DNA of 37,840 bases from Bacillota bacterium (lineage in GTDB: Bacteria; Bacillota; Clostridia; Christensenellales; SZUA-584): positions 1 to 37,840 of the forward strand of contig JAEYZN010000022.1 in NCBI GenBank assembly GCA_023428025.1, written 5' to 3'. The first letter of the stretch is position 1. Every line of letters starts with the position of its first letter. Made by a program: the position numbers and the translations under genes. Positions 26,315 through 33,572 of this stretch are shown piece by piece. Below the pieces are notes generated by a model. It had not been told where the DNA came from and searched no databases. It saw nothing but the letters and a program-made list of their open reading frames with translations.

Positions 26315-27480
26315 GATTCAATGATTATGTGGGAATTGCAGCCCATCAGCTCAAAAAAAACCGTCTCAGGACAATACTGACCGTAATGGGGATCATGATC
26401 GGTATCGCGTCCATGATCACCGTGATTTCCGTCGGCAACGGCGGCCAGACGATGATCAACGACGAACTGATGAAGTTCGGGATCAATCGTATCTGGCTGT
26501 TCCCCAACGACCTGCGCGGGCCAAGTCAGCTGCTCACAATGACGGACGTGCAAATGCTCGAAAAGGTTCACGATGTGCGTGATGTGGCGCCGTCCGCATA
26601 TGAGAAAAGCTTTTTGTCCAATGCGGAGAAGAAGATCGTATCCGACGTGGTGGGGACGAACGAAGCGCTGTTCAATATGGAGCAGATGTCTTTTCTGGAA
26701 GGCCACGGCCTGACGCAAAAGGACGTCCAATATATGCGCCAAGTGGTGGTGCTGAGCGAGGGAGCCAAGGATGAACTGTTTGGCGAGGAGAGCGCGGTGG
26801 GCCAAAAGGTCAGCATCAACGGCCAGAAGTTCACCGTGGTGGGTGTTGAGGATGAAGACCAGTCGATATACGCGTCATTCTTCTCGGGCAAATGCTATAT
26901 TCCCGTATCCACGTTCAGCCTGATGTTTTCCAGCAACAATGTGGACGAGATATCCGTGACGGCCATGAACACCGACACGCTGGATCGCGTGATAGACGAT
27001 TGCGTGTCGCTGCTGCTGACGAAACACGGCGAAGGCTCCATCAAGATTATCAATCTGACAAAGGAACTGGAGAACGCCCAGAGCATACTGGACATTTTCA
27101 AGACGGTGGTCAGCGCCGTGGCCGCCATTGCGCTGCTGGTGGGGGGCATCGGCATCATGAACATCATGCTGGTCACCGTCAAGGAGCGAACACGCGAGAT
27201 CGGTATCAGAAAAGCGCTTGGCGCGGGGGAGCATCACATATTGGGGCAATTCCTCGCGGAAGCGCTGTTCTATGCGATGTTCGGCGGGCTGCTCGGTATC
27301 GGCGTCGGCATATTCCTGACCAATGCCGCAGGGAGCATACTCGGCATCAAGGCGGAGGTATCCAGTGCGGCCGCATCGCTCAGCGTGTTGTTTTCCGCGA
27401 CTGTGGGCATCGTGTTTGGGCTGATGCCGGCCTATAAAGCCTCAAAGCTCAACCCGGTGGAAGCGCTGCGGCACGAATAG
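26311..27480 (+). CDS. MacB-like ABC transporter permease (FtsX domain)
   Basis: 389 residues. One N-terminal membrane helix (about 20-42, LRTILTVMGIMIGIASM), a large extracellular MacB-type domain (45-265) and three C-terminal helices with the conserved coupling segment VKERTREIGIRKALGA. The protein ends KASKLNPVEALRHE, the standard close of this family. Because the ATPase is a separate gene, the unit is a split MacB. With the adaptor and ATPase it forms a three-part exporter that pushes substrate away from the outer face of the membrane by mechanotransmission. No sensor kinase or lantibiotic gene lies next to it that would suggest a substrate. Confidence 0.93.
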   Translation: MRFNDYVGIAAHQLKKNRLRTILTVMGIMIGIASMITVISVGNGGQTMINDELMKFGINRIWLFPNDLRGPSQLLTMTDVQMLEKVHDVRDVAPSAYEKSFLSNAEKKIVSDVVGTNEALFNMEQMSFLEGHGLTQKDVQYMRQVVVLSEGAKDELFGEESAVGQKVSINGQKFTVVGVEDEDQSIYASFFSGKCYIPVSTFSLMFSSNNVDEISVTAMNTDTLDRVIDDCVSLLLTKHGEGSIKIINLTKELENAQSILDIFKTVVSAVAAIALLVGGIGIMNIMLVTVKERTREIGIRKALGAGEHHILGQFLAEALFYAMFGGLLGIGVGIFLTNAAGSILGIKAEVSSAAASLSVLFSATVGIVFGLMPAYKASKLNPVEALRHE

Positions 27481-27488
27481 GGGACGAA

Positions 27489-28628
27489 TTATTGAATCGA
27501 TTGACCAAGGCGGATCAGTGAAAACAGCCGGTCCGCCGCTTTTTTTATCAACACATCTGCGTTCTTGATGCAATCCTCGAGCTTCATGGGCGCGTCGGGA
27601 AGGGATACGATGGTGCTGACGCCCAGTTCGTAGACAGCCTCGGCACCCTCTCCCACACCACCTGCGATGACCACAATAGGGACATGCGCAGCTTTGGCGT
27701 AGCTGGCCACACCGTGGATCACCTTACCGAAAGCCGACTGATAGTCCACGCGGCCCTCGCCCGTGATCACGAGATCGGCGCCTTTAAGCAGTTCGTCGAA
27801 TTTAACCAGCCGCAGTACTGCATCGATACCGCGGCACAGCGTGGCCCCAACGAACACATGCAGCGCCGCACCGATACCGCCCGCTGCGCCCGCACCCTGC
27901 ATTTCCGTGACATCCCGTCTCGCATAATCATTAAGTATATTGCCGAAGCGGATCATGCCCGCTTCCAGTTGTTCAAGCTGTCCTGGAGTTGCACCTTTCT
28001 GTGGCCCATAAATATAGGTAGCGCCGTTCTTACCCGTCAAAGGGTTGGTGACGTCGCACATCACTGTGATCGTGGCGGCTTTAAGCCGCACATCCAAAGC
28101 AGCGGCATCCACGCGCGCCACATTGATCAGCTCGCCGCCGCACATCCTTTCGATCTCGCTGCCGTCCTCGCGGTAAAAGCGCATGCCCAGCGCCTGCAGC
28201 GCGCCCGTGCCACAGTCGTTGGTGGCGCTGCCGCCGATTCCCGCCAGTATATCTGTAAACCCGTCATCCAGCGCTTTTTGAATGACGTGGCCCATGCCAT
28301 GGGACGATGCCAGCAGAGGGTTACGCTCCTGCGGCGCAAGCAGCGTGAGACCGCTTGATTCGGACATGCCCACAACGGCCGTGCCGTTGGCATCGCCATA
28401 AACACAACTGATGATGCGGCCCAGCGGGTCACGCGCCCGTGTATGGAGAATGCGTCCGCCCGTGGCGTGGACGAGCGCTTCTACGGTGCCGTCTCCGCCG
28501 TCCGCTATGGGGACATCCACCACCTTAACATTTGCGAAATGCTCCGCGGCACTTTGCCTGACACGGCTGATAACCTCCAGCGAAGTCAGCGAGCCTTTGA
28601 AAGAATCCGGCGCAATGATAATTTTCAC
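27489..28628 (-). CDS. Glycerate kinase (GarK/GlxK family)
   Basis: 379 residues, the family length. It begins MKIIIAPDSFKGSLTS and contains PIADGGDGTVEALV, GIGGSATNDCGTGALQALG, GKNGATYIYGPQKGA and DLVITGEGRVDYQS, all typical of the glycerate kinase I family that phosphorylates D-glycerate with ATP. The start is GTG 28628 because AAAGGAG lies six bases upstream; the ATG six bases earlier directly abuts that site and cannot use it. The gene stands alone, convergent with the efflux permease (8 bp between stops), and no glyoxylate, tartronate or sugar-acid genes are next to it. Whether it makes 2- or 3-phosphoglycerate is not visible. Confidence 0.94.
   Translation of the reverse strand: MKIIIAPDSFKGSLTSLEVISRVRQSAAEHFANVKVVDVPIADGGDGTVEALVHATGGRILHTRARDPLGRIISCVYGDANGTAVVGMSESSGLTLLAPQERNPLLASSHGMGHVIQKALDDGFTDILAGIGGSATNDCGTGALQALGMRFYREDGSEIERMCGGELINVARVDAAALDVRLKAATITVMCDVTNPLTGKNGATYIYGPQKGATPGQLEQLEAGMIRFGNILNDYARRDVTEMQGAGAAGGIGAALHVFVGATLCRGIDAVLRLVKFDELLKGADLVITGEGRVDYQSAFGKVIHGVASYAKAAHVPIVVIAGGVGEGAEAVYELGVSTIVSLPDAPMKLEDCIKNADVLIKKAADRLFSLIRLGQSIQ
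27509..27546 (+). terminator. Terminator of the efflux operon inside the convergent glycerate kinase gene
   Basis: GGCGGA (27509-27514) pairs with TCCGCC (27532-27537) and is followed by GC and seven T (27540-27546) on the plus strand. The hairpin lies 28 bp after the permease stop and inside the last codons of the glycerate kinase gene on the opposite strand. Confidence 0.7.
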
Positions 28629-28659
28629 AAGCATCTCCTTTGCGTGAGAATACAAAATA

Positions 28660-28688
28660 ATTATAACAAGCCCTCCATTTTCCTACAA
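28660..28688 (-). promoter_or_regulatory. Promoter of the glycerate kinase gene
   Basis: On the minus strand TTGTAG (28688-28683), a 17 bp spacer and TATAAT (28665-28660) lie about 30 bp upstream of the GTG start. The -10 is perfect and the -35 shares four of six bases with the consensus. It is back to back with the ArsR promoter at 28700. Confidence 0.7.
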
Positions 28689-28699
28689 GCTGCGGTGAA

Positions 28700-28728
28700 T
28701 TGACAGAGTAGAACAAAAAGGATAGACT
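28700..28728 (+). promoter_or_regulatory. Promoter of the ArsR-family regulator gene
   Basis: TTGACA (28700-28705), a 17 bp spacer and TAGACT (28723-28728) lie about 30 bp upstream of the regulator. No clear inverted repeat of the CzrA/SmtB operator type was found here, so autoregulation is possible but not shown. Confidence 0.6.
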
Positions 28729-28760
28729 CAAAGGAAACAAAGACGAAACGGGATGAACCG

Positions 28761-29081
28761 ATGCAAAGGTGCTCTGACAATATCGATTTGAAACCCATGC
28801 AGGATGAGGAAGCCAAACAGCTCGCGGAGTACCTCAAGGTTTTTGGCGACCCGGACCGTATCCGCATTTTGGCACTGCTCAAAGACCATGAAGTGTGCGT
28901 CGGCCATATCGCTGAATCTCTGGGCAAAACTATATCCGCTGTTTCCCACCAGTTGAGGCTTATGCGCAGGCAGCGGCTGGTGCGCTATGTCAAGGACGGA
29001 AAGAACATCTATTACACGTTGGATGACGACCATGTGGTGAAGCTGCTGGACGCCGCGATGGAGCATATACAGCACAACTGA
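28761..29081 (+). CDS. ArsR/SmtB-family regulator with CzrA-type zinc site
   Basis: 106 residues, one winged-helix domain (LAEYLKVFGDPDRIRILALL, then HIAESLGKTISAVSHQLRLM as the recognition helix and VKDGKNIYYTL as the wing). The C-terminal helix carries D89, H91, H102 and H105, that is D-x-H-x10-H-x2-H, the exact spacing of the alpha-5 zinc/cobalt site known from S. aureus CzrA and related SmtB proteins. The alpha-3 cysteine box of CadC/ArsR sensors is incomplete (HEVCVGHIA). It is therefore likely a zinc-responsive repressor that lets go of DNA when zinc binds. No metal efflux gene is next to it, so its target lies elsewhere or is the isomerase downstream. Confidence 0.87.
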   Translation: MQRCSDNIDLKPMQDEEAKQLAEYLKVFGDPDRIRILALLKDHEVCVGHIAESLGKTISAVSHQLRLMRRQRLVRYVKDGKNIYYTLDDDHVVKLLDAAMEHIQHN

Positions 29082-29212
29082 TACTTTTGTGGTTTCAATT
29101 GGTCAATATCATGCTGGTATTTATTGTGTACCCGCTGTTTTTTGTGTGCTATAATTTTGCCTAAATAATGGTGCAGTAAAATCTATCATATCGTGAAACA
29201 GGAGGAAAGCCA

Positions 29213-30694
29213 ATGAAGAACATACCTAAGATCAAGCTGGGGATTATTTCTGTGAGCCGCGACTGTTTCCCCATTACATTATCGGAGCGCAGAAGGCACG
29301 CTGTTGCACGGGCGTTTTCGAAGAAGTACGGAGAAATATATGAATGCCCCGTGACGGTGGAGAACGAGCGCCATGCGGTGCAGGCTGTTGACGATATTCT
29401 GGCGCACGATGTGAACGCGCTGGTGGTGTTCCTCGGAAACTTTGGGCCTGAGACGCCGGAAACACAGATCGCGGAATTCTTTGGCGGTCCTGTGATGTAC
29501 GCGGCGGCGGCTGAGGAGGACATCGCCGTGCTGTCCAGCGACCGTGGCGACGCTTACTGCGGCATGCTCAACTGCTCATACAACCTTGGCCTGCGCAATA
29601 TCAAAGCGTATATCCCACAGTATCCCGTGGGCACAGCCCACGAAGTGGCGGACATGATCGCTGAGTTTGCGCCCGTTGCCTGCGCGATGGCGGGTGTGGC
29701 CAATCTTAAGATCATCACCTTCGGTCCGCGTCCGAGAGACTTTTTCGCCTGCAACGCGCCCATCAAGCCGCTTTACGATCTGGGCGTGGAGATCGAGGAA
29801 AACTCCGAGCTGGACCTGCTGGTGGCCTATAAAAAGCATGCGAACGATCCGCGCATTTCCGCGAAGGTGGAAGAGATGGCCGAGGAGCTAGGCGAAGGCA
29901 ACAAGATGGCGGGCATACTGCCGCGCCTCGCACAGTATGAACTGACGCTGCTGGATATCGCTGAAGAGAATAAGGGCAACCGTGAATACGTGGCTTTTGC
30001 CAACAAGTGCTGGCCGGCGTTCGAGGCGGAGTTCGGCTTTGTGCCCTGCTATGTGAACTCCCGGCTGACCGCGAGAGGCATCCCCGTTTCCTGCGAAGTG
30101 GACATCTACGGCGCGCTGTCGGAGTATATCGGCACCTGCGTTTCCGGCGAGCCGGTGACGCTGCTGGACATCAACAACTCCGTGCCGGCCGAGCTGTATG
30201 ACGCGGATATCAAAGGCAAGTTTGATTACCGGCACCAAGAAACGTTCATGGGCTTCCATTGCGGGAACACGCCCATCTGCCGGCTGCGCAAGGGCACGAT
30301 GAAATACCAGCTGATCATGAAGCGCGGCCTGGAACCGGACGGCGAGCCGGACATCACCCGCGGCACGCTGGAAGGCGATATCATTCCCGGCGACATCACC
30401 TTCTTCCGCCTGCAGAGCAATGCCGACGGCGAACTGAAAGCGTATATCGCCCAGGGCGAGGTGCTGCCGGTCGATACGCATTCGTTCGGCGGTGTCGGCG
30501 TGTTCGCGATTCCGCAGATGCACCGATTTTACCGGCACGTGCTGATTGAAAAACAGTACCCGCATCATGGAGCGGTGGCGTTTGGGAACTGGGGCAAGGC
30601 GCTTTTCTCGGTGTTCGATTATCTGGGCATAAACGATATAGGATATAACCAGCCTGCCGGGCTGCCTTATCCGACAGAGAACCCATTTATTTAA
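29213..30694 (+). CDS. L-fucose/L-arabinose isomerase-family protein
   Basis: 493 residues, ATG 29213 with AGGAGGAAA upstream. Layout and motifs match the fucose/arabinose isomerase superfamily: an N-terminal substrate-recognition domain (GIISVSRDCFP, VVFLGNFGPETPETQ), KCWPAFEAEFGFVPCYVNSR, SCEVDIYGALSEYIG, LLDINN and PHHGAVAFGNWG. E295 and D319 are 24 residues apart, the spacing of the metal ligands in E. coli FucI, and H451 or H452 would be the third ligand. Such enzymes interconvert aldoses and ketoses with Mn2+. The sugar is not certain; no kinase or aldolase is adjacent, so it may serve general deoxy-sugar or polymer sugar breakdown. A TATAAT at 29150 is a possible -10. Confidence 0.83.
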   Translation: MKNIPKIKLGIISVSRDCFPITLSERRRHAVARAFSKKYGEIYECPVTVENERHAVQAVDDILAHDVNALVVFLGNFGPETPETQIAEFFGGPVMYAAAAEEDIAVLSSDRGDAYCGMLNCSYNLGLRNIKAYIPQYPVGTAHEVADMIAEFAPVACAMAGVANLKIITFGPRPRDFFACNAPIKPLYDLGVEIEENSELDLLVAYKKHANDPRISAKVEEMAEELGEGNKMAGILPRLAQYELTLLDIAEENKGNREYVAFANKCWPAFEAEFGFVPCYVNSRLTARGIPVSCEVDIYGALSEYIGTCVSGEPVTLLDINNSVPAELYDADIKGKFDYRHQETFMGFHCGNTPICRLRKGTMKYQLIMKRGLEPDGEPDITRGTLEGDIIPGDITFFRLQSNADGELKAYIAQGEVLPVDTHSFGGVGVFAIPQMHRFYRHVLIEKQYPHHGAVAFGNWGKALFSVFDYLGINDIGYNQPAGLPYPTENPFI

Positions 30695-30706
30695 TAAATG
30701 ACAGAA

Positions 30707-30737
30707 CAGGGGCAAGGCTGCAACGGTTTTGCCCCTG
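30707..30737 (+). terminator. Hairpin after the isomerase gene (weak terminator)
   Basis: CAGGGGCAA (30707-30715) pairs perfectly with TTGCCCCTG (30729-30737). No T-run follows, so it may stop transcription poorly or protect the 3' end of the message. Confidence 0.5.
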
Positions 30738-30796
30738 CAAAGCAACCATAAGCAGCTTTATACCGCATGAACTGAGTGATGTTTAGGCCCATTTAC

Positions 30797-30825
30797 TTGA
30801 CAAAGCTAGCATAATATACTATTAT
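30797..30825 (+). promoter_or_regulatory. Strong promoter of the second riboswitch transcript
   Basis: TTGACA (30797-30802), a 17 bp spacer and TATTAT (30820-30825). The -35 is a perfect sigma-A match and the -10 differs at one base. Transcription would begin near 30832, about 50 bases before the c-di-GMP aptamer. Confidence 0.85.
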
Positions 30826-30877
30826 TATATAAGAAAGATAAATCACTGTAACTTGATTCACATTTATACGAATTAAT

Positions 30878-30968
30878 TATGAGCAACGGCAAACACGTTG
30901 AAAGACGTGGACGCAAAGCATGAAGTCTAAGGCCTGATGGCTATGATGGTTCGGCTGCCTCTGATAAG
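30878..30968 (+). ncRNA. Cyclic-di-GMP class I (GEMM-I) riboswitch
   Basis: The aptamer shows CGGCAAAC, an ACGTT-GAAA-GACGT tetraloop hairpin, the invariant GGACGCAAAGC junction, GTCTAAGG, a GGCC/GGCT arm and GGTTCGGCTGCC on the receptor side. The closing stem can form between TTAT-GAG (30878-30884) and CTC-TG-ATAA (about 30959-30967). The 5' arm of the following terminator (GCTGCCT, 30954-30960) belongs to the aptamer, so folding around c-di-GMP should block the terminator, which predicts a ligand-ON switch. The next gene is the beta-CASP nuclease at 31220, start of a three-gene operon. Confidence 0.92.
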
Positions 30969-30984
30969 AACAGGCAGCTTTTTT
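30954..30984 (+). terminator. Riboswitch-controlled intrinsic terminator
   Basis: GCTGCCT (30954-30960) pairs perfectly with AGGCAGC (30972-30978), followed by at least six T. It overlaps the 3' end of the c-di-GMP aptamer and works as its expression platform. Confidence 0.88.
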
Positions 30985-30985
30985 A

Positions 30986-31219
30986 TTACTTGCATAACAT
31001 GATGCCTTTTCGGACATATTTTATTCTTGAAGCGGAGATGAAATTCTCCGCTTCTTGCTTTGATGCGCATCGGTGGTTTTTTTGTAATGCTTCGTGTATA
31101 ATGTATCTACCCTTTGACAGATGAGACGGACGGTCCATGATATATTCATGAAACGTTTGCTTTTCAACAAGCAAAAATTTAGTTACAATTTATATTAAGC
31201 ATAATACTGGAGGCAGCGT
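30986..31219 (+). other. Untranslated leader downstream of the riboswitch
   Basis: This 234-base stretch joins the riboswitch terminator to the nuclease gene. It holds a perfect hairpin GAAGCGGAG/CTCCGCTTC (31029-31054), a TATAAT (31097-31102) without a good -35, a small TTGCTT/AAGCAA hairpin around 31157-31174 and the ribosome site GGAGG of the next gene. A 41-codon plus-strand frame (30999-31124) starts just after the terminator but has no ribosome site, so I do not call it. A secondary promoter for the operon may lie here. Confidence 0.5.
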
Positions 31220-32785
31220 ATGAATATCACTTTTCTGGGCGCGGCAAAATGTGTAACAGGATCGTCTACGATGATCGAAACGGGCGGGCGCAAGGTGCTT
31301 GTGGACTGCGGCATGAGACAGGGCCGGGATGAGAAGCTTGCGCCGGTAAAAAACGGCTTTCCTTTTGACGCCGGTGAGATTGACGCCGTGTTTCTCACAC
31401 ACGCGCATATCGATCATTCAGGGCTGCTACCGCTGCTCGTAAAAAAGGGCTTCAAAGGTCCCATTTTCTGTACGGGCGCAACCGCCCGGCTCTGCTCCAT
31501 CATGTTCCCGGACGCGGGGCATATTCAGGAGATGGAAGCGGAGTGGGAGAACAGGAAGCGCCAGCGGGCCGGAAAGCCGGCGATAGAGCCGATCTATACG
31601 GTGGAGGACGCGAAAAAAGCGATCAAGAATTTACGGCCTGTCGAATACGGAGAAAGAGTGGCCGCGCTCGATGGAATCGAAGCGCGGTATGTGGACGCCG
31701 GGCATCTGCTGGGGTCCGCTTCCATTGAACTGTTCATTCGCGAGGGGGACCGTCAAAAGAAGCTCGTTTTCTCCGGCGATATTGGGAACAAAAACAAACC
31801 CATCATCAAAGACCCCAGCTATATCAGCGAAGCCGATATCGTGTTTATGGAGAGCACCTATGGCGACCGCCTTCATGGGAATGTGGCGAATACGCGCGAA
31901 AAGCTGAGGGAAGTGCTGATAAGGGCGCTGGCCCGCGGCGGGAACATCGTTATCCCTTCGTTTGCGGTGGGGCGTACGCAGGAGGTGTTGTACGACATCA
32001 GCCTGCTGCTGGACGAGGGGAGCGTGCCGGGTCTTGAGAACATACCCGTTTATATTGACAGTCCGCTGGGCATCGCCGCGACGGAGATTTTTGAAGCGAG
32101 CAGCCATGGTTATTATGATGAAGAAGCCATGGCGTTCAGAGCGGATGGCGTGGAGTTCTTCTCCTTCAAAACGTTGGAGATCGCCCAAACGGCGGAAGAG
32201 TCCAAAGAGATTAACTTTGACAAGAGGCAAAAGATCATTATATCCTCAAGCGGCATGTGCGACGCCGGGCGTATCAAGCACCATTTAAAGCACAACCTGT
32301 GGCGGGCGGACTCAACCATACTCTTTGTGGGTTATCAGGCCGTGGGTACGCTGGGCCGTGCGATCGTGGACGGAAACAAAAGCGTACGGATTTTTGGGGA
32401 AGAAATACAGGTCAAAGCAACAGTCGAGCAGATGGAAGGCTTCTCCGGCCATGCGGATCAGGCCGGCCTGCTGGAATGGATCGGACACTTCCCGACAAAC
32501 GTGGAAAGGGTGTTTATCATGCACGGCGAGGAAGCGGTTTCCGCCGTGTTTGCGGGCGAGCTGATCAAGCGCGGCTATCCCGCTGTGGTGCCTGGGATGT
32601 ATGAGACATATGATGCCGACAGTTTTGTGCAGATTCCGGCGATAGCGCCCATGCGCAAGGCGGACGTGACGCTGTCCGAGCTGCTGGCGCTTATCAAGGG
32701 AAAAGCGGAGAAAGCGGAAGGTGACCAGGCTGTGCAGATGCGGGCCGACCTGGAAGCGCTGATCAAACAATGGGAGACGAGATGA
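31220..32785 (+). CDS. Metallo-beta-lactamase/beta-CASP nuclease (CPSF-like)
   Basis: 521 residues, ATG 31220 after GGAGG. The metallo-beta-lactamase part carries HTHAHIDHSG-type ligands (H61, H63, D65, H66), H162 in DAGHLLGSASIE and D187 in FSGDIGN. A beta-CASP insertion follows (about 215-375, with ESTYGD, PSFAVGRTQEVLY and SSSGMCDAGR), then the RMMBL end with FSGHAD (408-413) and IMHGE (H435). Proteins of this type are RNA endo/exonucleases related to the eukaryotic cleavage factor CPSF73. They differ from RNase J, which is shaped differently at the C-terminus. It is the first gene of a riboswitch-controlled operon. Its RNA target is unknown. Confidence 0.93.
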   Translation: MNITFLGAAKCVTGSSTMIETGGRKVLVDCGMRQGRDEKLAPVKNGFPFDAGEIDAVFLTHAHIDHSGLLPLLVKKGFKGPIFCTGATARLCSIMFPDAGHIQEMEAEWENRKRQRAGKPAIEPIYTVEDAKKAIKNLRPVEYGERVAALDGIEARYVDAGHLLGSASIELFIREGDRQKKLVFSGDIGNKNKPIIKDPSYISEADIVFMESTYGDRLHGNVANTREKLREVLIRALARGGNIVIPSFAVGRTQEVLYDISLLLDEGSVPGLENIPVYIDSPLGIAATEIFEASSHGYYDEEAMAFRADGVEFFSFKTLEIAQTAEESKEINFDKRQKIIISSSGMCDAGRIKHHLKHNLWRADSTILFVGYQAVGTLGRAIVDGNKSVRIFGEEIQVKATVEQMEGFSGHADQAGLLEWIGHFPTNVERVFIMHGEEAVSAVFAGELIKRGYPAVVPGMYETYDADSFVQIPAIAPMRKADVTLSELLALIKGKAEKAEGDQAVQMRADLEALIKQWETR

Positions 32786-33561
32786 GCCATTTCCTGCTGG
32801 AAAGCGATATGTCGGCGGCGGGTGGCGGACCGCTCTATGAACAACTGATAGACATCATCAAACAGGGGATCAGTTCAGGGCGGCTGATTCCGGGCGATTT
32901 GCTGCCCTCCGAAAGCGAATTCTGCGAGCGGTACGGCATCAGCCGGTCCACAATACGGCAGGCGTTTTCCGAACTGGAGGAACAGGGGCTGGTCGTGCGG
33001 ATGCGCGGCAAGGGCAGTTTTGTGTCACAGCCGAAGATAACACGCAGCCTCCATAACCTTTACAGTTTTTCAGACGAGATTTCCGCGCTGGGTCTTGAAC
33101 CGCGCTCCAAGGTGCTGGCATACGAGGTGATCGTACCCGGAGAGGAGATACAGACCCGTCTTGGGATAACCAGGGATGAGAAGGTATTCAACATCACGAG
33201 AATCCGCTACGCGGGGGAGGAACCGCTTGCGTTGGAGATGGCGTTTATCCCCACGCGTTTTTGCCCGTTTCTGACGCAGGAGATGGTGGAACAGGGTTCG
33301 CTGTACAATACGCTGGTCCGGGAAGCGGGCATTCATATCGGGCACGCGCAGGAAACCTATGAGACGATGCTGATGGGAGAAAACGAAGCCGCTTTGCTGG
33401 GAATGCCGAAGGACAGCTGCGCCTTTTTTGTGCAGCGCGTCGCATATACCGCCGGCGGGGATGTGTTTGAATATACGGTGATGATCGTCAGAGGTGACAG
33501 ATGCCGCTATGAGGTGGAGTTGACATCGGATAACGTCCAACTGAGCCGAAAGGTGGATTGA
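32782..33561 (+). CDS. GntR-family transcription regulator with UTRA domain
   Basis: 259 residues. A GntR winged helix (about 17-83; PLYEQLIDIIKQGISSGRL, LPSESEFCERYGISRSTIRQ, then the wing RMRGKGSFVSQ) is followed by a UTRA ligand-binding domain (about 100-245). HutC/NagR-type members bind sugar phosphates or amino-acid derivatives and release DNA. The chosen ATG 32782 overlaps the nuclease stop (ATGA) and has GGGAG upstream. Its neighbour downstream is a sugar-binding-like membrane protein, so its effector may be a sugar phosphate. No operator was identified. Confidence 0.92.
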   Translation: MSHFLLESDMSAAGGGPLYEQLIDIIKQGISSGRLIPGDLLPSESEFCERYGISRSTIRQAFSELEEQGLVVRMRGKGSFVSQPKITRSLHNLYSFSDEISALGLEPRSKVLAYEVIVPGEEIQTRLGITRDEKVFNITRIRYAGEEPLALEMAFIPTRFCPFLTQEMVEQGSLYNTLVREAGIHIGHAQETYETMLMGENEAALLGMPKDSCAFFVQRVAYTAGGDVFEYTVMIVRGDRCRYEVELTSDNVQLSRKVD

Positions 33562-33572
33562 GGGGAGATCAC

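Noticed and set aside
24469..27480. A specific drug or lantibiotic exporter
   Set aside because: The three-part MacAB-like layout is clear, but nothing nearby (precursor peptide, immunity gene, two-component system) shows the substrate.
31075..31102. A separate promoter with TATAAT at 31097 for the nuclease operon
   Set aside because: No -35 hexamer at a fitting distance was found, so it is mentioned only as a possibility in the leader entry.
30999..31124. A 41-codon plus-strand frame just after the riboswitch terminator
   Set aside because: It lacks a ribosome site, contains a perfect hairpin and resembles nothing known. It could be re-examined with ribosome profiling.
30986..31174. A 62-codon minus-strand frame in the leader of the nuclease gene
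   Set aside because: No ribosome site, no promoter and an unremarkable composition. It overlaps the riboswitch terminator's T-run.
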